A DNA stretch of 64,000 bases from DASVWZ01 sp963715675 (GTDB lineage: Bacteria; Acidobacteriota; Terriglobia; Terriglobales; Acidobacteriaceae), in assembly GCA_963715675.1 (NCBI GenBank), contig OY970265.1, forward strand, positions 682,001 through 746,000, in the 5' to 3' direction. The translations under genes were made by a program, and so were the position numbers. Below the pieces are notes generated by a model. It was not told the origin of the DNA. It saw nothing but the letters and a program-made list of their open reading frames with translations, and ran no database searches. Shown one piece after another: positions 15,990 to 24,337 of the stretch. Within the stretch, counting starts at the first letter, position 1; the number at the start of each line of letters is the position of its first letter.

Positions 15990-17246
15990 TTAGGGAGTAA
16001 TCTCAAACACCACGCCGCAGCCGGCGTTGGCGTAGCAACCTGGATTTCCGCCAAGCTCGGTGGTCCCATAAAGGTTGCCCTTAGCATCGATCGCTACCCC
16101 GGCGTAAGGCGCACGGCCATCAGAGCCGCCGAAGCGATGTAATATCGTCTCCTTCCATCTGCCATTCTTGCCGGGCGCTAATTTGAAGACTGTGCCGCAA
16201 CCGTAGGGCGGATTGCAACTGGGGTTGCCGCCCCAAGAGGTCGTGCCATAGAGGTTCCCAGCTTTGTCGAAGACGAGGGTACTGTACAGCGTGCTGCCGT
16301 CGGTACCACCCCTGAAAACGTGAAGCACCGTCTCCTTCCAATCTCCGCTCTTCGATTTGGTCAGCTTAAAAACGACGCCCTTACCTGATTGGTTTTTGCC
16401 ACCGCCCTCGCTGGTGGTTCCATAAAGATTCCCGGCCTTGTCGAAAATCAGGCTCCCCTCGGGGTTGTCTCCCCCGCCCGATTGGAATTCGTAAAGGGTT
16501 CTCTCTTTCCATGTTGGTCGCATCAGTTCCCAGACCGCGCCAGCAGGGAGTGGCGTAGTACCGTACAGGTTTCCCTTCGCATCAAGGATCGGAGCGGCGT
16601 TCGGCTCTGTGCCGGGGTTGTCGCCACCGAAGCTGTAGAGAATTTGCTCGTTCCAGCCATCCGCGCTGCTAAGCTCATAAACGACGCCGGCTTCTTCCCT
16701 GCCACCCCCGTTTGGCATTGTGCTGTAGAGGTTCCCGTTCCTGTCGAGGGCGAATCCTGCGACCGGGTAGTATCCGCCGGTGCCGCCCTGGAAGCTGTAA
16801 AGCACAGTTTCCGTCCAGCCGTCTGACCCGGGACTCAGCTCGAACGCTACGCCGCAGCCGTAGGTATGGCCACATGAAATCCCTCCAACGTCCGCTGTAC
16901 CATAGAGATTTCCGGCCTTGTCCAGTATTAGGGTGTCAATGGGATTGCCGCCGTCGGAGCCGCCGGTAAAGCTGTGGAGCACCGATTCGGTCCAGCCCCC
17001 CGACCCCGGTGTTAGCTCAAAAACCACTCCGCAGTCCGCGAAGCATCCCGCGTCTCCCCCCGAGAATGTTTCGCCATATAGGTTTCCTGACTGGTCAAGT
17101 GTTAGGCCGGCTGAAGGGACGCCTCCGTCGCTTCCGCCAGCAAAGGCGTATAGGACCTTGAAGGCTTGGGCTCGCGCCGGTCGCGCGCTGACACCCGCGA
17201 CGATGAAGAAGAGCGCGAATAGCACCACAGATTTTGTTGAAGTCAT
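15990..17246 (-). CDS. Secreted GloVer-repeat protein (TIGR03803-like)
   Basis: A 418-residue protein with an N-terminal signal peptide (hydrophobic run ending ARPARAQ) followed by about seven to eight tandem units. Each unit runs roughly LYSFxGGxDG..P..GLxLDxxGNLYGTTxxGG......GVVFELxP, the hallmark of the GloVer tandem repeat family abundant in Acidobacteriota. The repeats probably fold as a beta-propeller-like surface. No catalytic residue is evident and the role is unknown. The gene lies between the two copies of the duplicated secreted-protein gene, inside the tRNA-Sec rearrangement. Confidence 0.88.
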   Translation of the reverse strand: MTSTKSVVLFALFFIVAGVSARPARAQAFKVLYAFAGGSDGGVPSAGLTLDQSGNLYGETFSGGDAGCFADCGVVFELTPGSGGWTESVLHSFTGGSDGGNPIDTLILDKAGNLYGTADVGGISCGHTYGCGVAFELSPGSDGWTETVLYSFQGGTGGYYPVAGFALDRNGNLYSTMPNGGGREEAGVVYELSSADGWNEQILYSFGGDNPGTEPNAAPILDAKGNLYGTTPLPAGAVWELMRPTWKERTLYEFQSGGGDNPEGSLIFDKAGNLYGTTSEGGGKNQSGKGVVFKLTKSKSGDWKETVLHVFRGGTDGSTLYSTLVFDKAGNLYGTTSWGGNPSCNPPYGCGTVFKLAPGKNGRWKETILHRFGGSDGRAPYAGVAIDAKGNLYGTTELGGNPGCYANAGCGVVFEITP

Positions 17247-17356
17247 TGAGCACAGCTCCAGTCGAGGTCAGCGACTCAGTCAGTGGGGAACTAACCGCTG
17301 TAGGGAATTGTAGTGGTCGGAGCGTCGAAAATCAACGAAACTCCGCGCCGGTTTCC

Positions 17357-17380
17357 GCTAGTGACCACGCTAGTGACCAA
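17357..17380. repeat. Pair of 12-nt direct repeats near broken tRNA-Sec
   Basis: GCTAGTGACCAC (17357-17368) is followed immediately by GCTAGTGACCAA (17369-17380). The pair lies about 93 bases from the breakpoint of the tRNA-Sec 5' part. A similar pair occurs the same way beside the tRNA-Ala half at 55741-55764. They look like integrase arm-type sites. Confidence 0.5.
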
Positions 17381-17472
17381 ATTTACCGTATCGCCCCGAA
17401 AAGCCTCGAAAAGTCTTGTTTTACCCGAAGCTATGTCACTGAAAACCCAAGACTGGCGCGGTTCTTCACCGA

Positions 17473-17511
17473 TTTGAAGACCGGGACGATCACCGGACCG
17501 CATGCGCTTCC
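17473..17511 (-). pseudogene. tRNA-Sec 5' part (anticodon loop to 5' end)
   Basis: These 39 bases are identical to 15009-15047 of the intact tRNA-Sec: 5' acceptor strand, D arm, 5' anticodon stem and anticodon loop. The similarity ends inside the anticodon loop and the 3' half is absent. The upstream flank (to about 17590) also matches copy A. It cannot make a tRNA. Confidence 0.85.
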
Positions 17512-17581
17512 GTGGGTATTCTAAAGGGAAATGAAACCGGAGTGCTTGACTTGCGCAGACCTGTCTTGGACCACCGTGGCG

Positions 17582-18304
17582 TTATTTCCCGGCTTTGTGA
17601 AGTCGCGACGATCCCGCTGCTAATGCTCCCAGGCTGCCGGGTTCCATCGGGATGACATCCGGCCCTTTAGTCTTGCCCGTGATGATCGGCTTGTCGGGGA
17701 CGGTCTCGTAAGCGTAGCCGGTCAGCGTTGCGCTAAATCCCTCACCATGCTCAGAGCACTGAACGTTCAGTCGAGCCCAACCAAAATGATCTTCTTTACC
17801 GACGCTGAACTTCAGACCGAGATAGCGGCCGGTCGCGTCCGCCCACGGACCCTTGGAATTGCTACAGCCCGGGCCGGAAAACGAACCATTACCCCACGCC
17901 ATTTGCCCTTGACCCGGATAGAACCGTCCTTTGGGCCCCACCGAAACCCCGGCTGGCAGGGCCGAGGCAACTCGATTTTTGCCACGTCCTGTTCCCCATA
18001 TCTGATTGTTTCGTTTGTTTGGGCCGGTGGGAGAGATACTTAGAAAAGCATACGCGCTGTAGGTAGTGCCCCACAAGCTGTCATTGAAAAAGAAGTCGGC
18101 GGTCCCATCGTGATTAAGATCAAGCGGGGAAAGATGATTTAAGGGAAGTTGTTTGTGTGCGCTTGTGTAAACAATCTTGGCCTCAGCTGCATGCGCCAGC
18201 GTCAACATCCCCACTCCCGCCGCGCTCGCCGCCAGCGCATAGGTGTTCAGATGCCGTTGCAATGATTCTGAAAGCGTGGACGCGTTCCGCAGAGTCCGCT
18301 TCAT
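17582..18304 (-). CDS. Secreted protein of duplicated family, copy B
   Basis: A 240-residue protein starting at the ATG at 18304. Its first ~45 residues (same STLSESLQRHLNTYALAASA signal region) and last ~50 residues (KGPDVIPMEPGSLGALAAGSSRLHK) are close to copy A, while the centre differs, with GTADFFFNDSLWGTTYSAY and a Gly/Pro-rich loop. The ends are conserved and the middle divergent, so the family may swap or rapidly evolve its exposed domain. It is transcribed toward the broken tRNA-Sec. No function is recognised. Confidence 0.78.
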   Translation of the reverse strand: MKRTLRNASTLSESLQRHLNTYALAASAAGVGMLTLAHAAEAKIVYTSAHKQLPLNHLSPLDLNHDGTADFFFNDSLWGTTYSAYAFLSISPTGPNKRNNQIWGTGRGKNRVASALPAGVSVGPKGRFYPGQGQMAWGNGSFSGPGCSNSKGPWADATGRYLGLKFSVGKEDHFGWARLNVQCSEHGEGFSATLTGYAYETVPDKPIITGKTKGPDVIPMEPGSLGALAAGSSRLHKAGK

Positions 18305-18330
18305 ACATGCCTCGAAGAATCGCCGCTCCA

Positions 18331-18359
18331 ACCATAGTCCCGCCCTGGGCCTGCGTCAA
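18331..18359 (-). promoter_or_regulatory. Promoter of secreted-family gene, copy B
   Basis: On the minus strand TTGACG (18359-18354) and TATGGT (18336-18331) are 17 bases apart, the same geometry as copy A with one change in the -10 box. Confidence 0.55.
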
Positions 18360-18424
18360 CGAGGAATCTGCCCGCAACAAAAACACGAAATCCGCGAAAA
18401 TCCTTGCCAGTCCTGCCGTTCGGC

Positions 18425-19108
18425 TTAGTCGGCGGCCGCCCCCAGCTTCCGCCGCGTCAGGTACCAGTCGATGACTTCGTGGCCGGGAGCTCCGGCAGCG
18501 CGAGTCTCGGCGTCGGCCTGCGTGATGGGAGCAGGCACGATCACAGAATCCCCGGGACGCCAGTTGGCGGGCGTGGCGCAGGCATTCGCGTCGGCGGTCT
18601 GCAGCGCGTCCATAATCCGCACCAGCTCGTCCATATTGCGTCCCAATGACAACGGATAATACAACAGGGCGCGGATCATGCCCTTGGGGTCGATGACGAA
18701 CACCGCCCGCACCGTCGCAGTGTCGCTGACCGCCTCATGTACCATGCCGAAAACCCTGGCCACTTTCTGGTCAAGGTCGGCAATCACCGGGAATGAAACC
18801 TTGACCTTGAAGTTCTGTTCAATATTGCGGATCCAGGCGATGTGCGAATAGACGCTGTCAATCGAGTTGCCGATGAGCTGCACGTTGCGCTTCTCAAATT
18901 CGGCAGAGCGCCGCGCGAACTCGACAAACTCGGTTGTGCATACGGGCGTGAAGTCAGCCGGATGGGAAAACAACAGGACCCACTTGCCTTTTGCAGTGTA
19001 GTCGCTCAGCTTGATCATGCCATGCGTGGACTTGGCGTGAAAGTCCGGAGCCGGTTCGTTAATGCGTGGAATTCTGGACAGATTCTGGGTGCTGGTTTCA
19101 GTACTCAT
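18425..19108 (-). CDS. 1-Cys-type peroxiredoxin
   Basis: A 227-residue peroxiredoxin of the Prx6/1-Cys class. The peroxidatic Cys57 sits in HPADFTPVCTTEF. The C-terminal extension (GRNMDELVRIMDALQTADA, then WRPGDSVIVP) is typical of this class. It reduces H2O2 or organic peroxides in the cytoplasm. The ATG at 19108 has GGAGGAG about 6 bases upstream, which also shows that the much longer in-frame ORF extending to 20098 is spurious: it runs antisense through the PhzF gene. It is divergently placed from the PhzF-like gene. Confidence 0.95.
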   Translation of the reverse strand: MSTETSTQNLSRIPRINEPAPDFHAKSTHGMIKLSDYTAKGKWVLLFSHPADFTPVCTTEFVEFARRSAEFEKRNVQLIGNSIDSVYSHIAWIRNIEQNFKVKVSFPVIADLDQKVARVFGMVHEAVSDTATVRAVFVIDPKGMIRALLYYPLSLGRNMDELVRIMDALQTADANACATPANWRPGDSVIVPAPITQADAETRAAGAPGHEVIDWYLTRRKLGAAAD

Positions 19109-19288
19109 GGTTTCTCCTCCCCACTGGACTGGTAGAATACGCGGGCGCACGAAGGCCGTCAAACCGCAAGCCGCGTCGCAATCACGTGCATCAGTAGAAC
19201 ATGTATAACACCGCAACCGTTCCATGCCCGCCCAAAACGTCTCGGGTGCGCAGAATCCATTTCCGGCTCCGCAGAATCTATAAAAGCC

Positions 19289-20182
19289 ATGCCACCCGAA
19301 CTCAGACGGCTCCCGTTCACCCAGCTCGACGTCTTTACCGCCCGGCCTTTTGAAGGCAATCAGCTCGCCGTTGTTTTGGACGCGCGCAACCTCACGGATC
19401 AGCAGATGCAGGCGATTGCCAAGGAAATGAATCTTTCCGAGACCACTTTCATTTTTCCCCGGGACGCAGCCACCGAGCGCGAACGCGGAGTGCGGGTCAG
19501 GATTTTCACGGTCCAGGAGGAGTTGCCCTTTGCCGGACATCCGACCCTGGGTACCGCTTTCGTGTTGCGCGGTTCCAGCGAGGCTAAAGAAGTGGCGCTC
19601 GATCTGAATGTGGGCAAAGTTCCGGTGCGATTCGAGCAGAATTCCGGGGAGCCCGTGTTCGGCGAGATGACCCAGGTGGATCCCCAATTCGGCCCCCGGC
19701 ATGATCGCCATGCCGTGGCACGAGCCGCGGGGCTGCGCGAGGATGACCTGGATGATTCCCTTCGCATTCAGACGGTGTCCACCGGCATGCCTTTCACCAT
19801 CGTGCCCTTGCGTGGATTGGAGGCTATCCGCAATCTGAAAGTGGACCTGAGCGGCGCCGCGGAATATCTGGAGCGCTGCGGCGGAAAGTTTTTCTATTTC
19901 GTGACCCGCCAAACCGTGGACCGCGCCGCACGGCTGCATGCCCGCATGATCTTCTATAACGGCGAAGACCCGGCCACCGGCTCGGCTGCGGGATGCGCTG
20001 CCGCATGGATGGTGGCGTCGGAAGTTGCCCGGCCCGACGAGCGGGTCCTGATGGAACAGGGCATCGAGATGCAACGTCCCAGCCGCATTTTTGTTCAAGC
20101 TTCCCGCCGGGATGACCGAGTGGTTAATGTGCGTGTCGGTGGAAATGCTGTCGAAATTCTTCGCGGAGAAATTTTCTTCTAG
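19289..20182 (+). CDS. PhzF-family isomerase
   Basis: A 297-residue protein of the PhzF phenazine-biosynthesis-like family. The N-terminal LDVFTARPFEGNQLAVVLDA stretch, catalytic Glu51 in NLSETTFIF, LPFAGHPTLGTA, and the C-terminal GEDPATGSAAGCAAAW are all present in the expected order. Most family members outside phenazine operons are isomerases or epimerases of unknown substrate, and no other phenazine gene is nearby. It is divergent from the peroxiredoxin gene. Confidence 0.93.
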   Translation: MPPELRRLPFTQLDVFTARPFEGNQLAVVLDARNLTDQQMQAIAKEMNLSETTFIFPRDAATERERGVRVRIFTVQEELPFAGHPTLGTAFVLRGSSEAKEVALDLNVGKVPVRFEQNSGEPVFGEMTQVDPQFGPRHDRHAVARAAGLREDDLDDSLRIQTVSTGMPFTIVPLRGLEAIRNLKVDLSGAAEYLERCGGKFFYFVTRQTVDRAARLHARMIFYNGEDPATGSAAGCAAAWMVASEVARPDERVLMEQGIEMQRPSRIFVQASRRDDRVVNVRVGGNAVEILRGEIFF

Positions 20183-20384
20183 AGCCGGGAAGCGGATTCA
20201 CTCAGAAAAAATGCAACCGCGCACAGCTGCCCGAATATTTCAAGAGGGCTTGCTCGCCATTAGCATCGGCGGCACTTTACAGACGGGACGATCACCGTTA
20301 GGATTCAAAGCGCTCCGGTAATTCTCAAAAAAGGTCATTCGCATTCCCGGCCCGTTTGGCCGGCCGGTGTCATGGGAAGCGAGA

Positions 20385-20807
20385 ATGAAACCCAAGAGAA
20401 CAATTCTTTGTGTTGACGACAACGAACAGTCCCTCTCGGTCCGAAAGGTCCTGCTGGAAACCCGCGGCTACCGCGTGGCTGCCTGCACCAGCGGTCAGGA
20501 TGCCATTGACCGCTTTAAGAAAGGCGATATCGATCTGGTGCTCACCGATCTGATTATGCCGGGTGTGGACGGATGCAAGCTGATCGAACAGGTGAAGGCG
20601 ATTTCTCCGCAAACCCCCGCCGTGCTGGTGTCCGGCAAGGTCAGAATCTATGACCGCGACATGCAAGCCGACGCTTTTCTGCCCAAGGGCATGTATGGAC
20701 CGGCTGAACTGCTGGAGCGGATCCGCCTGCTGCTGGTGCGCAAACGCGGCCCCAGGCGTGCCCGAGTTCCCGCTGTGCCGCCGGCTTCGCAAAGCAGCGC
20801 AGCGTAA
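20385..20807 (+). CDS. Single-domain response regulator
   Basis: A 140-residue receiver domain without output domain. Asp11/Asp12 (CVDDNE), the phosphoacceptor Asp55 (VLTDLIMPG) and the Lys in FLPKG are all present, so it should be phosphorylatable. The short basic C-terminal tail has no DNA-binding motif. The ATG at 20385 follows GGAAG. It lies just upstream of ccmABCD but about 250 bases separate them. A partner kinase is not adjacent. Confidence 0.88.
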   Translation: MKPKRTILCVDDNEQSLSVRKVLLETRGYRVAACTSGQDAIDRFKKGDIDLVLTDLIMPGVDGCKLIEQVKAISPQTPAVLVSGKVRIYDRDMQADAFLPKGMYGPAELLERIRLLLVRKRGPRRARVPAVPPASQSSAA

Positions 20808-21057
20808 GAGCGAGCCGCCGAGTTCGGGATGGCGACAAACCCCGTCGGGCGGTCACAACCAGCAAGTTTGGCAGGGCGCGCCTCAGCCTCGCCGAGAGCG
20901 CGACATTGAAAATGCCGGCTTCTGCGGTTGCCTTTGTGCAATCCAGCCCAGCCGGCCTCATCCAGCAAAATCCGACTCCCACATCGAACGCCTCGCCCTC
21001 GACTTCGCTGCCGGCTTCGGCTATCTTCACTGCTTGCCCTAGAAATCGGAAATCCTG

Positions 21058-21744
21058 GTGACTGATTCTTCCAATCCGCCGGCTGAGGTGATCGTTTCCG
21101 TCGCTGGACTGATCAAGCAGTTTGGGCGATTCTACGCTCTGCGTGGCGTGACCGCCGAGTTCGCCGCCGGACGCTTGTACGCGATTCTCGGCGATAACGG
21201 GGCAGGGAAGACCACCCTCTTGCGATCCCTGGCGGGGCTGTCGCCGGCCACGCGGGGTACGATTTCGATTCTCGGAAACAGGAATCTGCGCGCGGTATGC
21301 TGTGAAATCGGCTACATGGCGCATCCCTCATTGCTCTATGACGAGATGAGCGGCATGGAGAATCTGCGCTATTTCGCCCGGCTGTACGGAATTGTGGATG
21401 ACCGGGTCTGCGCTGAAGCGATCCGCGCCGTCAAACTGGATTCCGGATTGACGCGGCCCGTCGGGCAGTATTCGCAAGGTATGAAGCAGCGCATGTCACT
21501 GGCGCGGGCGTTGCTGAATAATCCGAGGATCCTGTTGCTGGATGAACCGTTTTCCAACGTGGATCTGCGTTCCGCGCGAGAGATGGTTGCACTGCTGACG
21601 CAGATGCGTGCTGGCGGCAAAACGATTTTCGTGGTCACCCACCAGGCTTCGTTGCTGGAAGGTGTGGCCGATGAGTTCGTATGGATGGAGGCTGGACAGA
21701 TCGTGAATCGCACGGCTGATCTCCGTGCGGCGGAGATCCGATGA
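21058..21744 (+). CDS. ccmA: Heme exporter ATP-binding subunit
   Basis: A 228-residue ABC ATPase. Walker A is GDNGAGKTT, the signature is YSQGMKQRMSLARALL, and Walker B is ILLLDEPF. The size, absence of extra domains and the following ccmB-ccmC-ccmD genes identify CcmA, which with CcmB releases heme-loaded CcmE for cytochrome c maturation. The start is GTG at 21058. Its end overlaps ccmB by 4 bases (ATGA). Confidence 0.93.
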   Translation: MTDSSNPPAEVIVSVAGLIKQFGRFYALRGVTAEFAAGRLYAILGDNGAGKTTLLRSLAGLSPATRGTISILGNRNLRAVCCEIGYMAHPSLLYDEMSGMENLRYFARLYGIVDDRVCAEAIRAVKLDSGLTRPVGQYSQGMKQRMSLARALLNNPRILLLDEPFSNVDLRSAREMVALLTQMRAGGKTIFVVTHQASLLEGVADEFVWMEAGQIVNRTADLRAAEIR

Positions 21745-22415
21745 GCAGCACGGGACTGACGCGGGCCACGTTGACCAAGGATCTGCGGCTGGAGTGGCGA
21801 TCGAAAGACGCCATCAACTCCATGCTCTTCTTCGCGCTGCTCGTCGTCGTGATCTTCAGTTTCGCCTTCGATCCCACCGCCGAAGAATCCCGGCGGATTG
21901 CCGGCGGCCTGGTGTGGGTGGCGTTCCTGTTTGCTGCAGTGGTCGCCCTTAACCAGACCTGGGCGCGCGAACTGCGTAATCAGGTGCTGGATGCGTACCG
22001 CGTGTCTCCTGCTCCGCCCAACTCTCTTTTCCTGGCGAAGGCGTTCGGGAACTTCATCTTCGTCACCGTGCTCGAAGCCCTGATGACTCCACTGTTCATC
22101 GTCTTTTACAACTTGCGCGCGCTGGGTCCGGCGTGGCAGTTGCCAATCGTCGCCATGCTGGGCACGTGGGCGCTGGTGGTCAACGGAACTTTTTTTGCGG
22201 CCATGTCGCTGCGCACCCGCAGCCGCGAGATCATGCTGCCGCTGCTGCTGTTCCCGATTTCCATCCCCGCGCTACTGGGAATGGTCGAAGCCACCACTTC
22301 AATTTTGACCGGCGAATACTCGGCCAAATTCTGGATCGTGTTGCTTGTCGCCTATGATCTGATGTTTACTATGGCTAGCCTTGTGTTGTTCCGATCGGTG
22401 CTGCACGCGGAATGA
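21741..22415 (+). CDS. ccmB: Heme exporter membrane subunit
   Basis: A 224-residue membrane protein with six predicted helices, an N-terminal LEWRSKDAINSMLFFALLV stretch and LNQTWARELRNQVLDAYRVSP, characteristic of CcmB. The start overlaps the ccmA stop and its own stop overlaps the ccmC start (ATGA both times), so translation is coupled. It pairs with CcmA as the ABC module of system I cytochrome c biogenesis. Confidence 0.93.
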   Translation: MSSTGLTRATLTKDLRLEWRSKDAINSMLFFALLVVVIFSFAFDPTAEESRRIAGGLVWVAFLFAAVVALNQTWARELRNQVLDAYRVSPAPPNSLFLAKAFGNFIFVTVLEALMTPLFIVFYNLRALGPAWQLPIVAMLGTWALVVNGTFFAAMSLRTRSREIMLPLLLFPISIPALLGMVEATTSILTGEYSAKFWIVLLVAYDLMFTMASLVLFRSVLHAE

Positions 22416-23095
22416 AACGCTTCTTCACCATCTTCGCGATCGTGACGGCGGTGCTGCTGAGCTACGCGCTGTACCAGGCGCTGGTGGTTGCGCCGACCGA
22501 ACGCACCATGGGCGACGTGCAGCGCATTTTCTACTATCACGTGCCTTCGGCCTGGACCGCATTTCTCCTATTCTTCATCAACTTTATCGCTTCAATCGTA
22601 TACCTCGTCCGCCGCAACCCTAAAGCCGATATGGTCGCCCTGACCACCGCCGAAGTCGGTGTCGTTTTCTGTACGGTTGTGTTGGTGACCGGGCCGATCT
22701 GGGCGCGCCCGGTGTGGGGGATCTGGTGGACGTGGGATTTGCGCCTGACCCTGACCTTGGTCCTCTGGCTGATCTACGTCAGCTATCTGATCCTGCGGAA
22801 GTTCTCCAGCGGCGGACAAACTCCACTTCTCGCAGCAGTACTGGCCGTCTTCGGCGCGCTCGATGTTCCGCTCGTCTATTTTTCGATCTGGTTCTTCCGC
22901 ACTCAACATCCGCAGCCGGTGATTGGCGGAGGCGGTTCCATCGATCCCCGCATGTTGCACGTGTTGCTGATCAATTGGCTTGCCTTCTCGTGCTTCGCCG
23001 CGCTGGTGTGCTGGTCCCGCTATCGCTTCGAAGTCATGCGGCGCGAAGTGGAGGAACTGCAAGCGTTGGGAGGCTTGTTGGAGAGCCCACGATGA
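22412..23095 (+). CDS. ccmC: Heme handling protein of cytochrome c maturation
   Basis: A 227-residue, six-helix protein of the HemeHandling/CcmC family. The periplasmic tryptophan-rich WWD region is visible as WGIWWTWDLRLTLTL, together with flanking His residues (YYHVPSAWTA), which bind heme and present it to CcmE. It overlaps ccmB and ccmD by 4 bases on each side. ccmE and ccmF are not in the window next to it. Confidence 0.94.
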   Translation: MKRFFTIFAIVTAVLLSYALYQALVVAPTERTMGDVQRIFYYHVPSAWTAFLLFFINFIASIVYLVRRNPKADMVALTTAEVGVVFCTVVLVTGPIWARPVWGIWWTWDLRLTLTLVLWLIYVSYLILRKFSSGGQTPLLAAVLAVFGALDVPLVYFSIWFFRTQHPQPVIGGGGSIDPRMLHVLLINWLAFSCFAALVCWSRYRFEVMRREVEELQALGGLLESPR

Positions 23096-23211
23096 CCTAT
23101 CTCTACGCCGCCTACGCCGCCACCTGGGTCATTCACGTTGCCTACCTCGGCTGGTTGGCCCGGCGCTATGTTCGCCTGCGTCAGGAAATCGAAGAGCTGA
23201 AAAGGAAGTAG
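23092..23211 (+). CDS. ccmD: Small CcmD-like membrane protein
   Basis: A 39-residue protein starting at ATG 23092, which overlaps the ccmC stop (ATGA). It has one membrane helix (TYLYAAYAATWVIHVAYLGW) followed by a charged tail (RRYVRLRQEIEELKRK), the standard CcmD shape. CcmD helps release holo-CcmE from the CcmABC complex. The position and form make the call secure despite low sequence information. Confidence 0.88.
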   Translation: MTYLYAAYAATWVIHVAYLGWLARRYVRLRQEIEELKRK

Positions 23212-23273
23212 GCCGGCTCCCACGTTTCAGAGTTTGTCGAAGTTTTCGGAAAGGCCGGAAGTGGTATGCGCGT

Positions 23274-23648
23274 CTAGCCGGTCGTTATTGGCTTGGGGCC
23301 GAGAAACTCGTACTCTTCAATCAAAGCCGCCACCCCGATGCGGGAGCCCGGCAGGGGGTCATCGACGCGGACCACGCGGGCCGCGAATCGCACTCGCAGC
23401 GAGTCGGTTAGAGTCATGTGCGGCGGGAAGGTCAGCGTGACCTCGACGTGCGAATTCCCCACCAGTGGCCGGTCGAGATAGAAAAACAAGCCGCGCGCGC
23501 TTACGTTCTGGGTTTCCGTGGGTAGTTCTTCCGGGTTGCCGCTCGGCAGATGAATGAGCGCCGGCAAGCGCATGTCAAAACGCCGCATACTCCGGCGTTC
23601 TTGCCCTTGCGGCCATCCTAACGTTGAGTCCACTTGTTCTACGAGCAC
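23274..23648 (-). CDS. PilZ-domain protein
   Basis: A 124-residue PilZ protein. The RRSMRRFDMRLPALI stretch matches the cyclic-di-GMP-binding RxxxR loop, and NVSARGLFFYL matches the (D/N)xSxxG element. It should bind c-di-GMP, with no attached effector domain. The GTG start at 23648 has GGGGAG 5 bases upstream. It is convergent with ccmD. Confidence 0.88.
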   Translation of the reverse strand: MLVEQVDSTLGWPQGQERRSMRRFDMRLPALIHLPSGNPEELPTETQNVSARGLFFYLDRPLVGNSHVEVTLTFPPHMTLTDSLRVRFAARVVRVDDPLPGSRIGVAALIEEYEFLGPKPITTG

Positions 23649-24337
23649 CTAAGCTCCCCTCGAATCGATCTTTCCCTGGTGCTGACGGCGGCCTTTTTCC
23701 TGGTATTAGAATGGCTTACCTGCCAACCCTGCCGCAATGGCCTGAAAGTGGAGGGTCATAGTTTGTGGCTCCCGCATAGCTTTCATGGGGCTGAAGTCGA
23801 GAAAGGGGGAGGTGGGGGCGGGCTGTAAAGGGAAGAGCTGGCCAGCCCGGTAAGAGCAATCGCCGTGCCATTGCCTGCTGCCCTGCCTGACGCATGGAAT
23901 CAGGTAGTTGGGCGTGGGCGGGAGCCCGGCGAAGCGATCTTGCATGCACCGGGTTGCAGAGCTTGCCCTATGTTTTGTACGGCGATCACGGACGCAGAGA
24001 CTTTCTACCAGAGAGCGGCATCTCTGGACGTTGTCGCGCGCATCTGACCAAATTCAGCCTGGTCGGGCGGGCGGTCGCTTGACACCTTCATTTGCAAGAT
24101 GTTTAAGTAGTTATTTAATTTTCGTGCAATTCTGGTGGCAAGCACGCAGACCGCTTTGCGGGCGCGGCAGGGATTGCTGTTAGCGCGCCATTTCTTCCTT
24201 TTCTCCATAAGAGCAAGAACCATTCGGCGGCCCTGGCGAGATTGAGCTGCAATGGGTTGGAAGCGACTGGTTGGTGGCACGACTCTAGCGACCTTGCTGT
24301 TTTGGGGCCACAACTTTAGAATTTTGACGGGGAGATC
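23649..24337. other. Intergenic region upstream of large surface-protein genes
   Basis: About 690 bases with no supported gene. It contains a TTGACA at about 24080 without a good partner box, and a sigma-54-like site at 24275-24290. No RNA gene or riboswitch was recognised. Confidence 0.4.
24275..24290 (+). promoter_or_regulatory. Weak sigma-54-like promoter
   Basis: TGGCACG-N4-TAGCG keeps the invariant GG and GC at the right spacing, with one change in the -12 box. It lies about 48 bases before the GTG of the large lipoprotein gene. Two sigma-54 activators are encoded nearby. Confidence 0.3.

Larger units (their letters stand above)
17473..18371. repeat. Duplicated block, copy B
   Basis: Second copy of the block at 15009-15890: tRNA-Sec 5' part, flank, secreted-protein gene and promoter in the same order and orientation. 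The match starts in the anticodon loop and fades shortly after the promoter, about 18371. Confidence 0.78.

Noticed and set aside
18425..20098. 557-codon minus-strand ORF
   Set aside because: Only the last 227 codons are a gene (peroxiredoxin with a strong ribosome site at 19108). The rest runs antisense through the PhzF-like gene.
24056..24337. Possible c-di-GMP riboswitch before the large lipoprotein gene
   Set aside because: Two PilZ proteins made this attractive, but the expected conserved loops of the known c-di-GMP aptamers are not visible.
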